A stretch of DNA of 6,477 bases from Pseudomonadota bacterium (GCA_030605265.1 JAUWIR010000271.1:1-6477), one strand, 5' to 3'. Counted from the stretch's first letter, positions 1 to 5,971 are shown. Program-made: numbers and translations. Notes: generated by a model from the letters alone, not told the origin.

Positions 1-143
1 AGAAGACCATCGTTGACTTTTATCTGCATAATCGCTTGGGTATTGGTCTTGGCGTAAGAAGACATTGGGAAAGAAAAGGGGAGTAATATGAAATATAGTA
101 TAAAAAGCTTTGCTGCAAATTGGATGAAAAATCTTTTATACAT
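1..143 (-). CDS. Exported protein of unknown function, N-terminal part (cut by left edge)
   Basis: The minus-strand frame starting at ATG 143-141 stays open to the window edge and gives 47 residues. The N-terminus (MYKRFFIQF...) is a classic signal peptide: basic residues K3 and R4, a hydrophobic core around residues 13-25 (rich in L, F, I), then a polar stretch ending in S-Y-A, a plausible signal peptidase I site after about residue 31. The mature part begins KTNTQAIMQIKVNDGL and is too short to assign to a family. The start is chosen because GAGGT lies 7 bases upstream (151-155). An in-frame ATG at 170 would add nine residues but has no ribosome binding site. The gene lies 192 bases downstream of plsY on the same strand and has its own candidate promoter. 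Plus-strand reading frames over the same bases are taken to be shadows. Confidence 0.72.
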   Translation of the reverse strand, partial: MYKRFFIQFAAKLFILYFILLPFSFPMSSYAKTNTQAIMQIKVNDGL

Positions 144-150
144 TGATATT

Positions 151-155
151 ACCTC
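151..155 (-). promoter_or_regulatory. Ribosome binding site of the exported-protein gene
   Basis: GAGGT on the minus strand, 7 bases before the ATG at 143. It decides the start at 143 rather than the in-frame ATG at 170. Confidence 0.65.
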
Positions 156-238
156 ATTTATATTTTCCATGGCTTATTGCTTAGGTAACCGAACAGAAAG
201 GTTTACTAATTGTTCTAAAAATCAAATCTTTTTTTAAA

Positions 239-266
239 GTTATCATATTGTTACAGTAATTGTCAA
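239..266 (-). promoter_or_regulatory. Candidate sigma-70-type promoter for the exported-protein gene
   Basis: On the minus strand there is a perfect -35 hexamer TTGACA (266-261), a 16-base spacer, and GATAAC (244-239) as a 4/6 match to the -10 consensus. Transcription would start near 232 and give a leader of roughly 90 bases before the ATG at 143. The site lies between the end of plsY and the exported gene, so the latter could be transcribed independently of the lipid genes. The -10 element is only moderate. Confidence 0.45.
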
Positions 267-335
267 CCTTTTCATCTCAAGGAAACAATGATGACTATTA
301 AATGTCTGTATTTCAATATGTTTTTAAAAAGCCTC

Positions 336-956
336 TTAGTTAATTAATCTATCATCGTCTTTTTTTTTACTCCCAATTTTGTTTTCAGTTCCTGCTAATA
401 AACGACGGAGGTTTGACTTGTGCTTTATAATTAATAAGATTCCTGCGATCAAAGAAATATAAAAACGAAATCCAAATCTATAACGAGCCCAAATAAGAAG
501 AGGGAGAAAAACACCAGACACCATGGAGGCTAATGATACATATCGAAAAATAGCCACAATTATAACCCAAATAAAGAGGGTTATTACCATGGGGATAGGG
601 GCAAGAATCAAGAAAACCCCTAAGCTTGTAGCCACACCCTTTCCTCCTTTAAATTTTAAAAATATGGGCCAAACGTGACCGATAATAGCTAGCAGCCCCA
701 TGCCTGCTACATGGTGGGGTGGAAAAAGTAACCATTTTCCAATGGCAACGGCCAGCATCCCTTTTCCGGCATCACCGAGTAAGGTTAAAACTGCAGGCCC
801 CTTTCCAATTACCCGCAAGACATTGGTGGTCCCGATGTTTCCGCTCCCGGTTTGCCTCACATCAATTCGATAAAGGCGTGCTACTAATAGACCAAAGGGT
901 ATTGAACCTAATAAATAAGAAAAAAAATACCCTGCGAATAATTTTCCTAATTCCAT
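336..956 (-). CDS. plsY: Acyl-phosphate--glycerol-3-phosphate acyltransferase PlsY
   Basis: Integral membrane enzyme that transfers the acyl chain from acyl-phosphate to glycerol-3-phosphate, giving lysophosphatidic acid, the first step of bacterial phospholipid synthesis. The 206-residue length is normal for the family. The conserved blocks are all present: SGNIGTTNVLR at 38-48, GDAGKG at 61-66, the GHxWPIFLKFKGGKGVATSLG block at 93-113, and a C-terminal HKSNLRRLLAGTENKIG block around 179-195. The family's usual SGNIGATN appears here as SGNIGTTN. About five hydrophobic helices are visible, followed by a charged tail (KKKDDD). The start at 956 is supported by AAGGT (962-966) five bases upstream. 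The gene follows pgsA by 24 bases on the same strand and is almost certainly co-transcribed. PlsX, which makes its substrate, is not in the window. Confidence 0.97.
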   Translation of the reverse strand: MELGKLFAGYFFSYLLGSIPFGLLVARLYRIDVRQTGSGNIGTTNVLRVIGKGPAVLTLLGDAGKGMLAVAIGKWLLFPPHHVAGMGLLAIIGHVWPIFLKFKGGKGVATSLGVFLILAPIPMVITLFIWVIIVAIFRYVSLASMVSGVFLPLLIWARYRFGFRFYISLIAGILLIIKHKSNLRRLLAGTENKIGSKKKDDDRLIN

Positions 957-980
957 CCTTGACCTTGTCTTTTTTTTATT

Positions 981-1502
981 TTAGTAATTTAATTTGATTT
1001 TTTTATTAAATTTAACAACATATTCAACACCTGAGCTGATAGCCAAGAGCATAGCCGTCCAAAGAAAAATCTCACCAAATGGCTGCTTATTTAAAATTAA
1101 AAAAGAGACGGCAAATATTTCAGTAACAGTTTTAAATTTTCCCATTTTTCCGGCAGCAATGATAACTCCTTGAGAAGCTGCTACAGATCTTAGCCCGGTA
1201 ATGGCAATTTCTCTGCAAACAATAATCACCACTATCCAAGCGGATGCCCGGGAAATTTGAACCAATGAAATTAAAGCGGAACAGATCAAAAGCTTATCCG
1301 CCATAGGATCTAAAAATTTTCCTAAGGTGGTGATTTGTTTTGATTTTCTTGCAATATATCCATCAAGAAAATCTGTCAAAGCCGCCAAAAGGAAAATAAT
1401 TAAGGCCAAGGGCATGCTAAAATGTGAATTCGTCAAAAGCAGCGTAACCAGTATAGGTACTAAAAAAATTCGAACAAATGAAAGTTTATTTGGAAGTGTC
1501 AT
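981..1502 (-). CDS. pgsA: CDP-diacylglycerol--glycerol-3-phosphate 3-phosphatidyltransferase PgsA
   Basis: Membrane enzyme that condenses CDP-diacylglycerol with glycerol-3-phosphate to form phosphatidylglycerophosphate, the committed step towards phosphatidylglycerol and cardiolipin. The CDP-alcohol phosphotransferase signature is complete: D44, D47-G48, A51-R52, G61, D65 and D69, with exact family spacing. The REIAITGLRSVAASQG stretch at 97-112, followed by the GKMGKFKT block (118-125), is typical of PgsA rather than phosphatidylserine or cardiolipin synthases. The N-terminus MTLPNKLSFVRIFLVPI is the normal PgsA start, and 173 residues is normal length. The nearest Shine-Dalgarno (AGGGA, near 1517-1521) is about 13 bases from the ATG, longer than usual, so translation may be modest or coupled. 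The gene lies between the haem/CBS sensor (37-base gap) and plsY (24-base gap) on one strand. Confidence 0.97.
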   Translation of the reverse strand: MTLPNKLSFVRIFLVPILVTLLLTNSHFSMPLALIIFLLAALTDFLDGYIARKSKQITTLGKFLDPMADKLLICSALISLVQISRASAWIVVIIVCREIAITGLRSVAASQGVIIAAGKMGKFKTVTEIFAVSFLILNKQPFGEIFLWTAMLLAISSGVEYVVKFNKKIKLNY

Positions 1503-1539
1503 ACTATAATATATATTCCCTGAAAAAAAATTATTTTTA

Positions 1540-2805
1540 TTACATACCTACTCGTTTAAGCAGGGCCGCTTTTAGTATCTGAAATATATGGGTATGATTT
1601 AATATGCCAACAAGCCTTTTTCTTTCATCAACTACAGGTAAAAAGGCTATATCCCTTTCCAACACTATATCCGTAGCCTCCTGAAGAGTACCCGAGGCTA
1701 AGATATAAGGAAAGTCTGAGCAATAGAAATCTCTTGCATAAATTACATGCCCTAATGCTTGTTCTACTAATACATTTCTTAACTCATGTAAGGTTATGGT
1801 CCCTAGATATTTTTTCTCATTATCAATTACCGGAAAAAAAAGATCCGGACTTTTCTTTATTAACTCCATTATTTCTTTTATCGACATATAGTCATAAATA
1901 AAATCCATTTCAGTCTCCATTACCGCATTGACAATGGTAGAGGAAAGTATTTTTTTTTCAAAATCTAAAGTCGAAGCAATGTTTGATTTGGTCTGATAAA
2001 GGGCTACTAATTCTTCTTGGGAGTGTTTTAATTTTTCAGCTAATTCATTAATCAAATCGACGAGTTCTCCTATCTCATCCTTTGAAATAAAGTCTATGTG
2101 AGATAAACTTCCTGAAATTACTGATATACCCTGTATTCTAGCAATAATTTGCTGAAGAGGAAAATCTACCATCCTTCGTAGAGTGATAAAAAGGATTACT
2201 AGTATTACTAAAATGGTTACCAAAGAACTAACGAGTATCTGTGTTAAAAAAAGCATTTTTTTCTTACTCAAATTAGTTTGCTTAAAATCAGCAAGAAAAA
2301 AACCTAAAATCCCCTCACTCTCTGAGTGACAAACTTGGCAATTTTTTTGATTATTGCAAGGAACAAAATGTCGAAAAATTTTTGATTCTCCCTGAAGATT
2401 AATTTGCATAACAGAGTGGGGAACTTCAATTTTTTCTGAGCGATGACAGCTTAGGCATTCTTGAGCGGAAGGTCCTATCTGATCACCAAAAAGATCTCCC
2501 CCTTGACTGTCAAATAATATTTTACCGTCTTTGGTGATCAATCTGATTCGATGAATTTCTTTGTTTCCGGCAAATTCAGATAATTGCTCTCTTATGCTTT
2601 CATAATCTTGACGAATAAAAGAACTCCTCAAATTGATCAGTAAAAGGTCCATAAGCTGAATTTGGCTATCAATAATTTCCTGTTGGTACCATTTGAGATT
2701 GGAATAGGTAAAAAGAGTAACGAAAGCTCCTCCCATGAGAATAACTGGAATGAGTATTGAGGCAATGATCTTTAAGCATAGTTTACTAGGAAAAATATTT
2801 CTCAT
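1540..2805 (-). CDS. Membrane sensor with two c-haem motifs, HAMP domain and paired CBS domains
   Basis: 421 residues. In order: transmembrane helix 1 (about 11-34); an extracytoplasmic domain (about 35-183) with two c-type haem attachment motifs, CLSCH at 117-121 and CQVCH at 156-160; helix 2 (about 184-209); a HAMP region (210-265) with P216 and the hallmark DEIGEL at 243-248; a helical linker; then two CBS modules, CBS1 about 301-350 (FPVID 324-328, LGTITL 334-339) and CBS2 about 361-412 (LPVVD 389-393, LVGIL 398-402). The N-terminal half resembles the haem-binding periplasmic sensors of chemoreceptors and histidine kinases in metal-reducing and sulfate-reducing bacteria. No kinase, GGDEF or chemotaxis signalling domain follows; CBS pairs usually bind adenine nucleotides. 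Inferred role: redox or gas sensing outside the cell passed through HAMP to a nucleotide-binding CBS dimer. The start at 2805 gives a basic N-terminus before helix 1, but its ribosome binding site is weak. First gene of a unit with pgsA and plsY. Confidence 0.85.
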   Translation of the reverse strand: MRNIFPSKLCLKIIASILIPVILMGGAFVTLFTYSNLKWYQQEIIDSQIQLMDLLLINLRSSFIRQDYESIREQLSEFAGNKEIHRIRLITKDGKILFDSQGGDLFGDQIGPSAQECLSCHRSEKIEVPHSVMQINLQGESKIFRHFVPCNNQKNCQVCHSESEGILGFFLADFKQTNLSKKKMLFLTQILVSSLVTILVILVILFITLRRMVDFPLQQIIARIQGISVISGSLSHIDFISKDEIGELVDLINELAEKLKHSQEELVALYQTKSNIASTLDFEKKILSSTIVNAVMETEMDFIYDYMSIKEIMELIKKSPDLFFPVIDNEKKYLGTITLHELRNVLVEQALGHVIYARDFYCSDFPYILASGTLQEATDIVLERDIAFLPVVDERKRLVGILNHTHIFQILKAALLKRVGM

Positions 2806-2826
2806 AGGCTTATATTTTTCTTGAGT

Positions 2827-2860
2827 TTATACTCACAGGATTTGAGGTGAGACAATATAA
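2827..2860 (-). promoter_or_regulatory. Possible hairpin in the leader of the sensor operon
   Basis: An inverted repeat lies inside the predicted leader, about 22 bases from the ATG. TTATA+CTCAC (2827-2836) pairs with GTGAG (2847-2851) and, after a four-base ACAA bulge, TATAA (2856-2860). The ten-base loop contains no obvious ligand-binding consensus that I recognise, and no T-tract follows, so it is not a standard terminator. It could tune translation of the sensor, whose ribosome binding site is poor, or be chance in AT-rich DNA. Confidence 0.25.
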
Positions 2861-2925
2861 AATTTTAGGTATGCCTTTCTCTTTGTTTTAACAATTTATT
2901 TCATATGTTTTCCCAAGGCGTTCAT

Positions 2926-2953
2926 ATTATAATTTTTTACTTGGTGATGTCAA
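2926..2953 (-). promoter_or_regulatory. Near-consensus sigma-70-type promoter for the sensor-pgsA-plsY unit
   Basis: Reading the minus strand: perfect TTGACA (2953-2948), a 16-base spacer and perfect TATAAT (2931-2926). Transcription would start near 2919 and leave a leader of about 114 bases before the sensor ATG at 2805. Both hexamers match consensus exactly, with the spacer one base short of the optimum. This is the strongest promoter visible in the window and supports a single transcript for the three downstream genes. Confidence 0.7.
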
Positions 2954-3059
2954 GAACCCTAAAATCCGATTTGGCCATCCTCAAAGTAGTTCAGAAGGCC
3001 ATTGATTCGTCTTCATGAGTTTGTTTTGACGTGTCTTAATGTGATACGCTGGTTGGCGA

Positions 3060-3089
3060 TTGCAATAACATTAAGTATCAGTTTATAAT
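3060..3089 (+). promoter_or_regulatory. Candidate rightward promoter
   Basis: TTGCAA (3060-3065, 4/6 to -35 consensus), an 18-base spacer and a perfect TATAAT (3084-3089). If used for rnhB it would give a leader of about 410 bases that includes the whole octamer repeat array. I saw no better promoter closer to rnhB, but a weaker one after the repeats cannot be excluded. Confidence 0.4.
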
Positions 3090-3095
3090 ACTTAA
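3071..3095. repeat. Inverted repeat overlapping the rightward -10 element
   Basis: TTAAGTAT (3071-3078) and ATACTTAA (3088-3095) are perfect 8-base inverted arms separated by nine bases. The right arm begins inside the TATAAT element and the left arm lies in the spacer. This placement would suit an operator for a dimeric repressor. The arms are AT-rich, so chance is possible. Confidence 0.4.
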
Positions 3096-3324
3096 GTGAT
3101 GGGAGGCACTAGAGAAGTAGGATTGGAACGTATATAAGCAGATATTTTTGATCATTGGGAGGATCTAAAAACTCTAAGTTTATTGACTTTCTTATAGAAT
3201 TTTTTGGCATTTTTCATACACCATGGAAGTAGATGTTTATACTTATAACTTTTTTTTTACTACCATGAAGGGCATGAAAGAAAAGGAATGAAAAAATCTT
3301 CATGCTTTTTGAAATGAAAATTTT

Positions 3325-3418
3325 ATCAGCTCAACAGCCATCAGCCTATCAGCCTATCAGCCTATCAGCCTATCAGCTTATCAGCTTATCAGCTTATCAG
3401 CTTAACAGCTTAACAGCT
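3325..3418. repeat. Tandem array of 12 octamers (consensus ATCAGCYT)
   Basis: Units run head to tail with period 8. First comes ATCAGCTC (3325-3332), then a 7-base unit AACAGCC (3333-3339), four copies of ATCAGCCT (3340-3371), four copies of ATCAGCTT (3372-3403), one AACAGCTT (3404-3411) and a final AACAGCT (3412-3418). The last unit merges into the palindrome AACAGCTGTT (3412-3421). Variant units are grouped in blocks rather than mixed, as expected if blocks were duplicated in situ by slippage. The array ends 89 bases before the rnhB start. It is not a CRISPR: there are no spacers. Confidence 0.95.
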
Positions 3419-3507
3419 GTTTAATATTGTCATTCATGGTGAAATAAAAAATGTAAATTGAGAGATGAAGGATGCCAGTTATCTTAAGGGAAAATATGGG
3501 GTAATAA

Positions 3508-4161
3508 ATGTATTTAATTGGAGGGATTGATGAAGCAGGAAGAGGTTGTGTAATTGGGCCAATGGTTATGTATGGTGTATGTGTAAGCAGGGAGAGGGAA
3601 CCGGACCTTCAGAGAATTGGGGTGAAGGATTCCAAGCAACTCTCTCCTCAAAGAAGGGAAAAATTGGCCAAGTTAATTCGTGAAATTGTTCATTCAGTAA
3701 AAGAGGTTATTATTTCACCTCAAGAGATCGATCTGGAGAGTTTAAATGTCATATCCTTAAAAAAGTCTTCAGTAATCATTAATTCATTGAATCCGGATTT
3801 AGTTTTTTTGGATGCTCCGGTTCGAGGCAGTGGGCTTCAGAAATATCATCGCAGCATTCAATGGTTAATAGAAAATAAAGAGATTGAAATATGTGCGGAA
3901 AATAAAGCGGACGAAAAGTATCCAACTGTAGCCGCAGCCTCGATTCTTGCCAAAGTGAAGCGAGATGCGGAGATCCATAATCTGCGCAAAATATATGGTG
4001 ATTTTGGTTCAGGATATCCTTCAGACCCAAAAACAAAAAAATTTATCCAAAAATATCTCTCCACTGACTCTCCTTTCCCATCAATTTTTCGATTGAAATG
4101 GGCTACTCTTAGAAGAACTTATAAGAAAGTAGAGCAAAAAAATATCTTGGAGGATTTGTAG
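3508..4161 (+). CDS. rnhB: Ribonuclease HII, archaeal sequence type
   Basis: Endonuclease that cuts RNA in RNA/DNA hybrids and 5' of single ribonucleotides in DNA, starting ribonucleotide excision repair. 217 residues. The four metal-binding acidic residues are visible: D8 and E9 in IDEAGRG, D102 in FLDAP, and D135 in NKADEKYP. The G11-R12-G13 motif and Y170, used to recognise the RNA-DNA junction, are present. The text around GVKDSKQLSPQRREKL (38-53), KADEKYPTVAAASILAKVKRD and GSGYPSDPKT (167-176) follows archaeal/eukaryotic RNase HII, not the bacterial form. The archaeal GRGPVIGP reads GRGCVIGP here (C14 for P). The C-terminus ends in EQKNILEDL and lacks an evident PCNA-interacting motif of the kind archaeal homologues carry. 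The start is set by GGGGT (3498-3502), five bases before the ATG. It stands alone on the plus strand, converging on cvpA with a 32-base gap. Confidence 0.95.
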   Translation: MYLIGGIDEAGRGCVIGPMVMYGVCVSREREPDLQRIGVKDSKQLSPQRREKLAKLIREIVHSVKEVIISPQEIDLESLNVISLKKSSVIINSLNPDLVFLDAPVRGSGLQKYHRSIQWLIENKEIEICAENKADEKYPTVAAASILAKVKRDAEIHNLRKIYGDFGSGYPSDPKTKKFIQKYLSTDSPFPSIFRLKWATLRRTYKKVEQKNILEDL

Positions 4162-4193
4162 GATGGTCTCGAAGAGAGTGAAACGATTTTATT

Positions 4194-4802
4194 TCATGGA
4201 TACTGATAAATGATAAAGATTTTTTTATTTTTTATTTTTTCTTTAATTGGAAAGTGATGTTTCTCCCAGGCCCGTTTTAATTGTTTAGCTCTTTCATCAA
4301 AGTTATTACTTATTTCAGGAGGAATTATCTTTATAAGAGTATCAGATTTAGAGATAAGGTGAAGAATATAAGGGGCAATTTTTGATTTCTTCAGAAGTCC
4401 ATCGTTGGGGTTTAAAAAAATGACTAACATGGTCATTAAAAAACAAATTATTATTCCTCCTATAAGTAAACCCAGAAATGCGCCTCCCAGACGATCAAGC
4501 CAATTTAAATGAATTTTTTTTATAATTTTTTTTAATAGTTTCCCAATTATACTGATAACAAAGTAAGCTAAAATGAAAAGAAGAATAAAAGCTAATACCT
4601 TTCCGGTTGCGGGACGGACCCAAAATTTCCAGCTCTGGGCAGTCTGGTAATAAAATTTGCGGGCTAAAATAGTGCCGCCTATTAGGGCTAAGAAGGAAAA
4701 TGCACCATGGATAAGACCTTTGAAATAATATAAAATAATAAAAATTAGTAAGATAATGACAAGTAAGATGTCAAGTAAATTTTTTCCTAGAAACATACAC
4801 AT
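4194..4802 (-). CDS. cvpA: CvpA-family inner membrane protein
   Basis: 202 residues with about four hydrophobic helices near 10-28, 32-48, 68-88 and 106-130, in the order typical of the CvpA (colicin V production) family. The family signature after the third helix, LDRLGGAFLGLLIGG (102-116), is clear. The N-terminal LDILLVIILL...FKGLIHGAFSFLALIGG also fits. The C-terminal third (140-202) is soluble and lysine-rich, ending in IIYQYP. Members are linked to envelope stress tolerance and colicin export, and the exact biochemical role is not settled. Two starts are possible (residues 1 and 3, both ATG); neither has a good ribosome binding site, so the longer one is kept. A strong promoter candidate lies upstream, suggesting separate transcription from the binding-protein gene. 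Confidence 0.88.
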   Translation of the reverse strand: MCMFLGKNLLDILLVIILLIFIILYYFKGLIHGAFSFLALIGGTILARKFYYQTAQSWKFWVRPATGKVLAFILLFILAYFVISIIGKLLKKIIKKIHLNWLDRLGGAFLGLLIGGIIICFLMTMLVIFLNPNDGLLKKSKIAPYILHLISKSDTLIKIIPPEISNNFDERAKQLKRAWEKHHFPIKEKIKNKKIFIIYQYP

Positions 4803-4915
4803 CGTCTTTGGTAGTAAGTCAACCTTATTGATCTTTGGTTTTGTAAAAATTAGGATTAATTAATATATTCGTCCTTATTACGAGAGTAGTCTTGATCAAA
4901 AAATATCAATGTCTT

Positions 4916-4944
4916 ATCATATAGTTAATAATACGGAATTTCAA
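4916..4944 (-). promoter_or_regulatory. Candidate sigma-70-type promoter for cvpA
   Basis: Minus strand: TTGAAA (4944-4939, 5/6 to consensus), an optimal 17-base spacer, and TATGAT (4921-4916, 5/6). The start point would be near 4909, giving a leader of about 107 bases before the ATG at 4802. It sits in the 182-base gap between the binding-protein gene and cvpA. Confidence 0.55.
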
Positions 4945-4984
4945 GAAGAAATTAAACACTTTTTTAGGATAAAGATGTTAATTT

Positions 4985-5962
4985 TTAATGGTATTTTTCT
5001 TTTGCTTGATTGTGGATTGTTGGCGGAAAATGAATATTTAATTTATATGAAGTAGAAAGATTGATAAAAATATCAGGTTTTGGGAAATTTATTGGTATCT
5101 GGTCCGGGGTTTTTTGTTCTTTAATTAATCCAAAAATTATTTCAGCTGCTTTTCTTCCTAGTAATTCTTGATTATATTCTAAGGAGATCAATGAACCCAT
5201 CTGGGCCCCTTTTTTTCCACCTCCAAGAAAAGGGATTTTATGATTAAGACAACTTGCTGAAATCACGGATAATCCTTTTTCTATATTTTTATCCTGAATT
5301 ATTCCCAAGAAAGCATCAATATTGTCGCTTAGGAGCAGTTCAAGTTTTTCCTTTAAATCTTTACCCTCTTGAGAAAGTATATAAGATTTTATTTCCAGAG
5401 TAGGTTCATTCATAATTACCTTTTCGATAGCCTGGTATTGTTCCTTAGATTTAATAATCTCTTTAGTATAGAGAATCCCAAGGGTTTTTAATTGAGGAAG
5501 GACTGTTTGATACAGTTTTATTGTTTGTTTCCAATCAAAACCAGAGAAAATACCTGTGTAATGAGGAGAAGGTTTTTCATTAAAACCGGCATATCCAACA
5601 ATTTGGCGATCCGGAAAACTTTCAAGAGCCAGTTTTACCTTTTCCGTACCAAAAATATATAAAAAATCCTTTTCCGGAATGTCCTCTAGAGAGACATATT
5701 CAATACATGGTACATTGAGTCCTTTATAAAGAAGACCGTCTCTTAATCCTTTTATATGCTCTTTATAAGCTGAGCGTCCATCAAAAATAGCAATTGCCTT
5801 TTTTGATTTTGATTCAGCCCCTGTGGGTTCGTATGGTCTGTTTGCGTTTTTAAGATAGAGAATAACAAAAATAACAATCACTAATAAACTTAGGTAAGTA
5901 AAGCTTCGGATAAAGATTATCCGTAATACCTTACTTATGTCCATCTTTTCTTTTGGCTTCAT
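4985..5962 (-). CDS. Membrane-anchored periplasmic binding protein of the ABC_sub_bind family
   Basis: 325 residues. A basic N-terminus (residues 1-19) is followed by one transmembrane helix (about 20-38) without a signal peptidase site or lipobox, so the protein is probably anchored by its N-terminus. The rest reads as a two-lobed type I periplasmic binding fold of the ABC_sub_bind (TrpX-like) family. Lobe 1 starts at KKAIAIFDGRSAYKEHIKG (54-72). LKTLGILYTKE (158-168) is the family's LGVLYNP-type strand, and NIDAFLGIIQDKNIEKG (214-230) matches its ligand-site region. IPFLGGGKKGAQMGSLISLEYNQELLGRKAAEII (243-276) matches the family's closing segment. Family members bind small ligands such as amino acids for ABC import or for attached sensor domains. 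Here no permease or ATPase lies next to it, so it may serve signalling. The start at 5962 has AAGGG (5972-5976) nine bases upstream; an internal ATG at residue 7 is less well supported. Confidence 0.8.
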   Translation of the reverse strand: MKPKEKMDISKVLRIIFIRSFTYLSLLVIVIFVILYLKNANRPYEPTGAESKSKKAIAIFDGRSAYKEHIKGLRDGLLYKGLNVPCIEYVSLEDIPEKDFLYIFGTEKVKLALESFPDRQIVGYAGFNEKPSPHYTGIFSGFDWKQTIKLYQTVLPQLKTLGILYTKEIIKSKEQYQAIEKVIMNEPTLEIKSYILSQEGKDLKEKLELLLSDNIDAFLGIIQDKNIEKGLSVISASCLNHKIPFLGGGKKGAQMGSLISLEYNQELLGRKAAEIIFGLIKEQKTPDQIPINFPKPDIFINLSTSYKLNIHFPPTIHNQAKEKYH

Positions 5963-5971
5963 TACTTTTGA

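Larger units (their letters stand above)
2806..3507. other. 702-base divergent intergenic region without a convincing gene
   Basis: The region separates the leftward sensor-pgsA-plsY unit from rightward rnhB. It contains the consensus leftward promoter, a leader hairpin, a rightward promoter candidate overlapped by a palindrome, and the octamer repeat array. All six frames are broken by frequent stops. Short readable stretches occur (for example plus strand around 3139-3195 and minus strand around 2942-3000), but none matches a family I recognise. They may be chance or decayed coding sequence. The region is long for a genome whose other gaps are mostly under 200 bases. Confidence 0.7.

Noticed and set aside
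3..86. Plus-strand frame open from the left edge, ending HWERKGE
   Set aside because: It covers the same bases as the better supported minus-strand exported protein; no family recognised.
88..237. Plus-strand frame of 49 codons with GGGGAG just upstream of its ATG
   Set aside because: It lies opposite the signal-peptide gene and its leader/promoter region. The translated product has no recognisable pattern, and the purine run is explained as the complement of the signal-peptide codons.
3099..3240. Possible decayed gene or transposase remnant (short frames reading MGGTREVGLERI and ADIFDHWEDLKTLSLLTFL)
   Set aside because: Frames are broken by stops and no transposase motif, terminal inverted repeats or target duplication could be seen; not strong enough to list as a pseudogene.
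3264..3310. Terminator-like hairpin (GCATGAA 3272-3278 with TTCATGC 3299-3305, then T5)
   Set aside because: Only seven pairs with a 20-base loop, and no gene ends just upstream on the plus strand.
3325..3418. CRISPR array
   Set aside because: The units are 8 bases with no spacers between them.
3314..3424. 36-codon plus-strand frame through the octamer array
   Set aside because: It has no ribosome binding site, and its openness follows from the repeat unit having no stop in any plus frame. Treated as non-coding.
4206..4240. T-rich tract as intrinsic terminator for rnhB
   Set aside because: Three T runs follow rnhB at 4220-4240, but no stable GC-containing stem precedes them and the tract encodes the lysine-rich tail of CvpA on the other strand.
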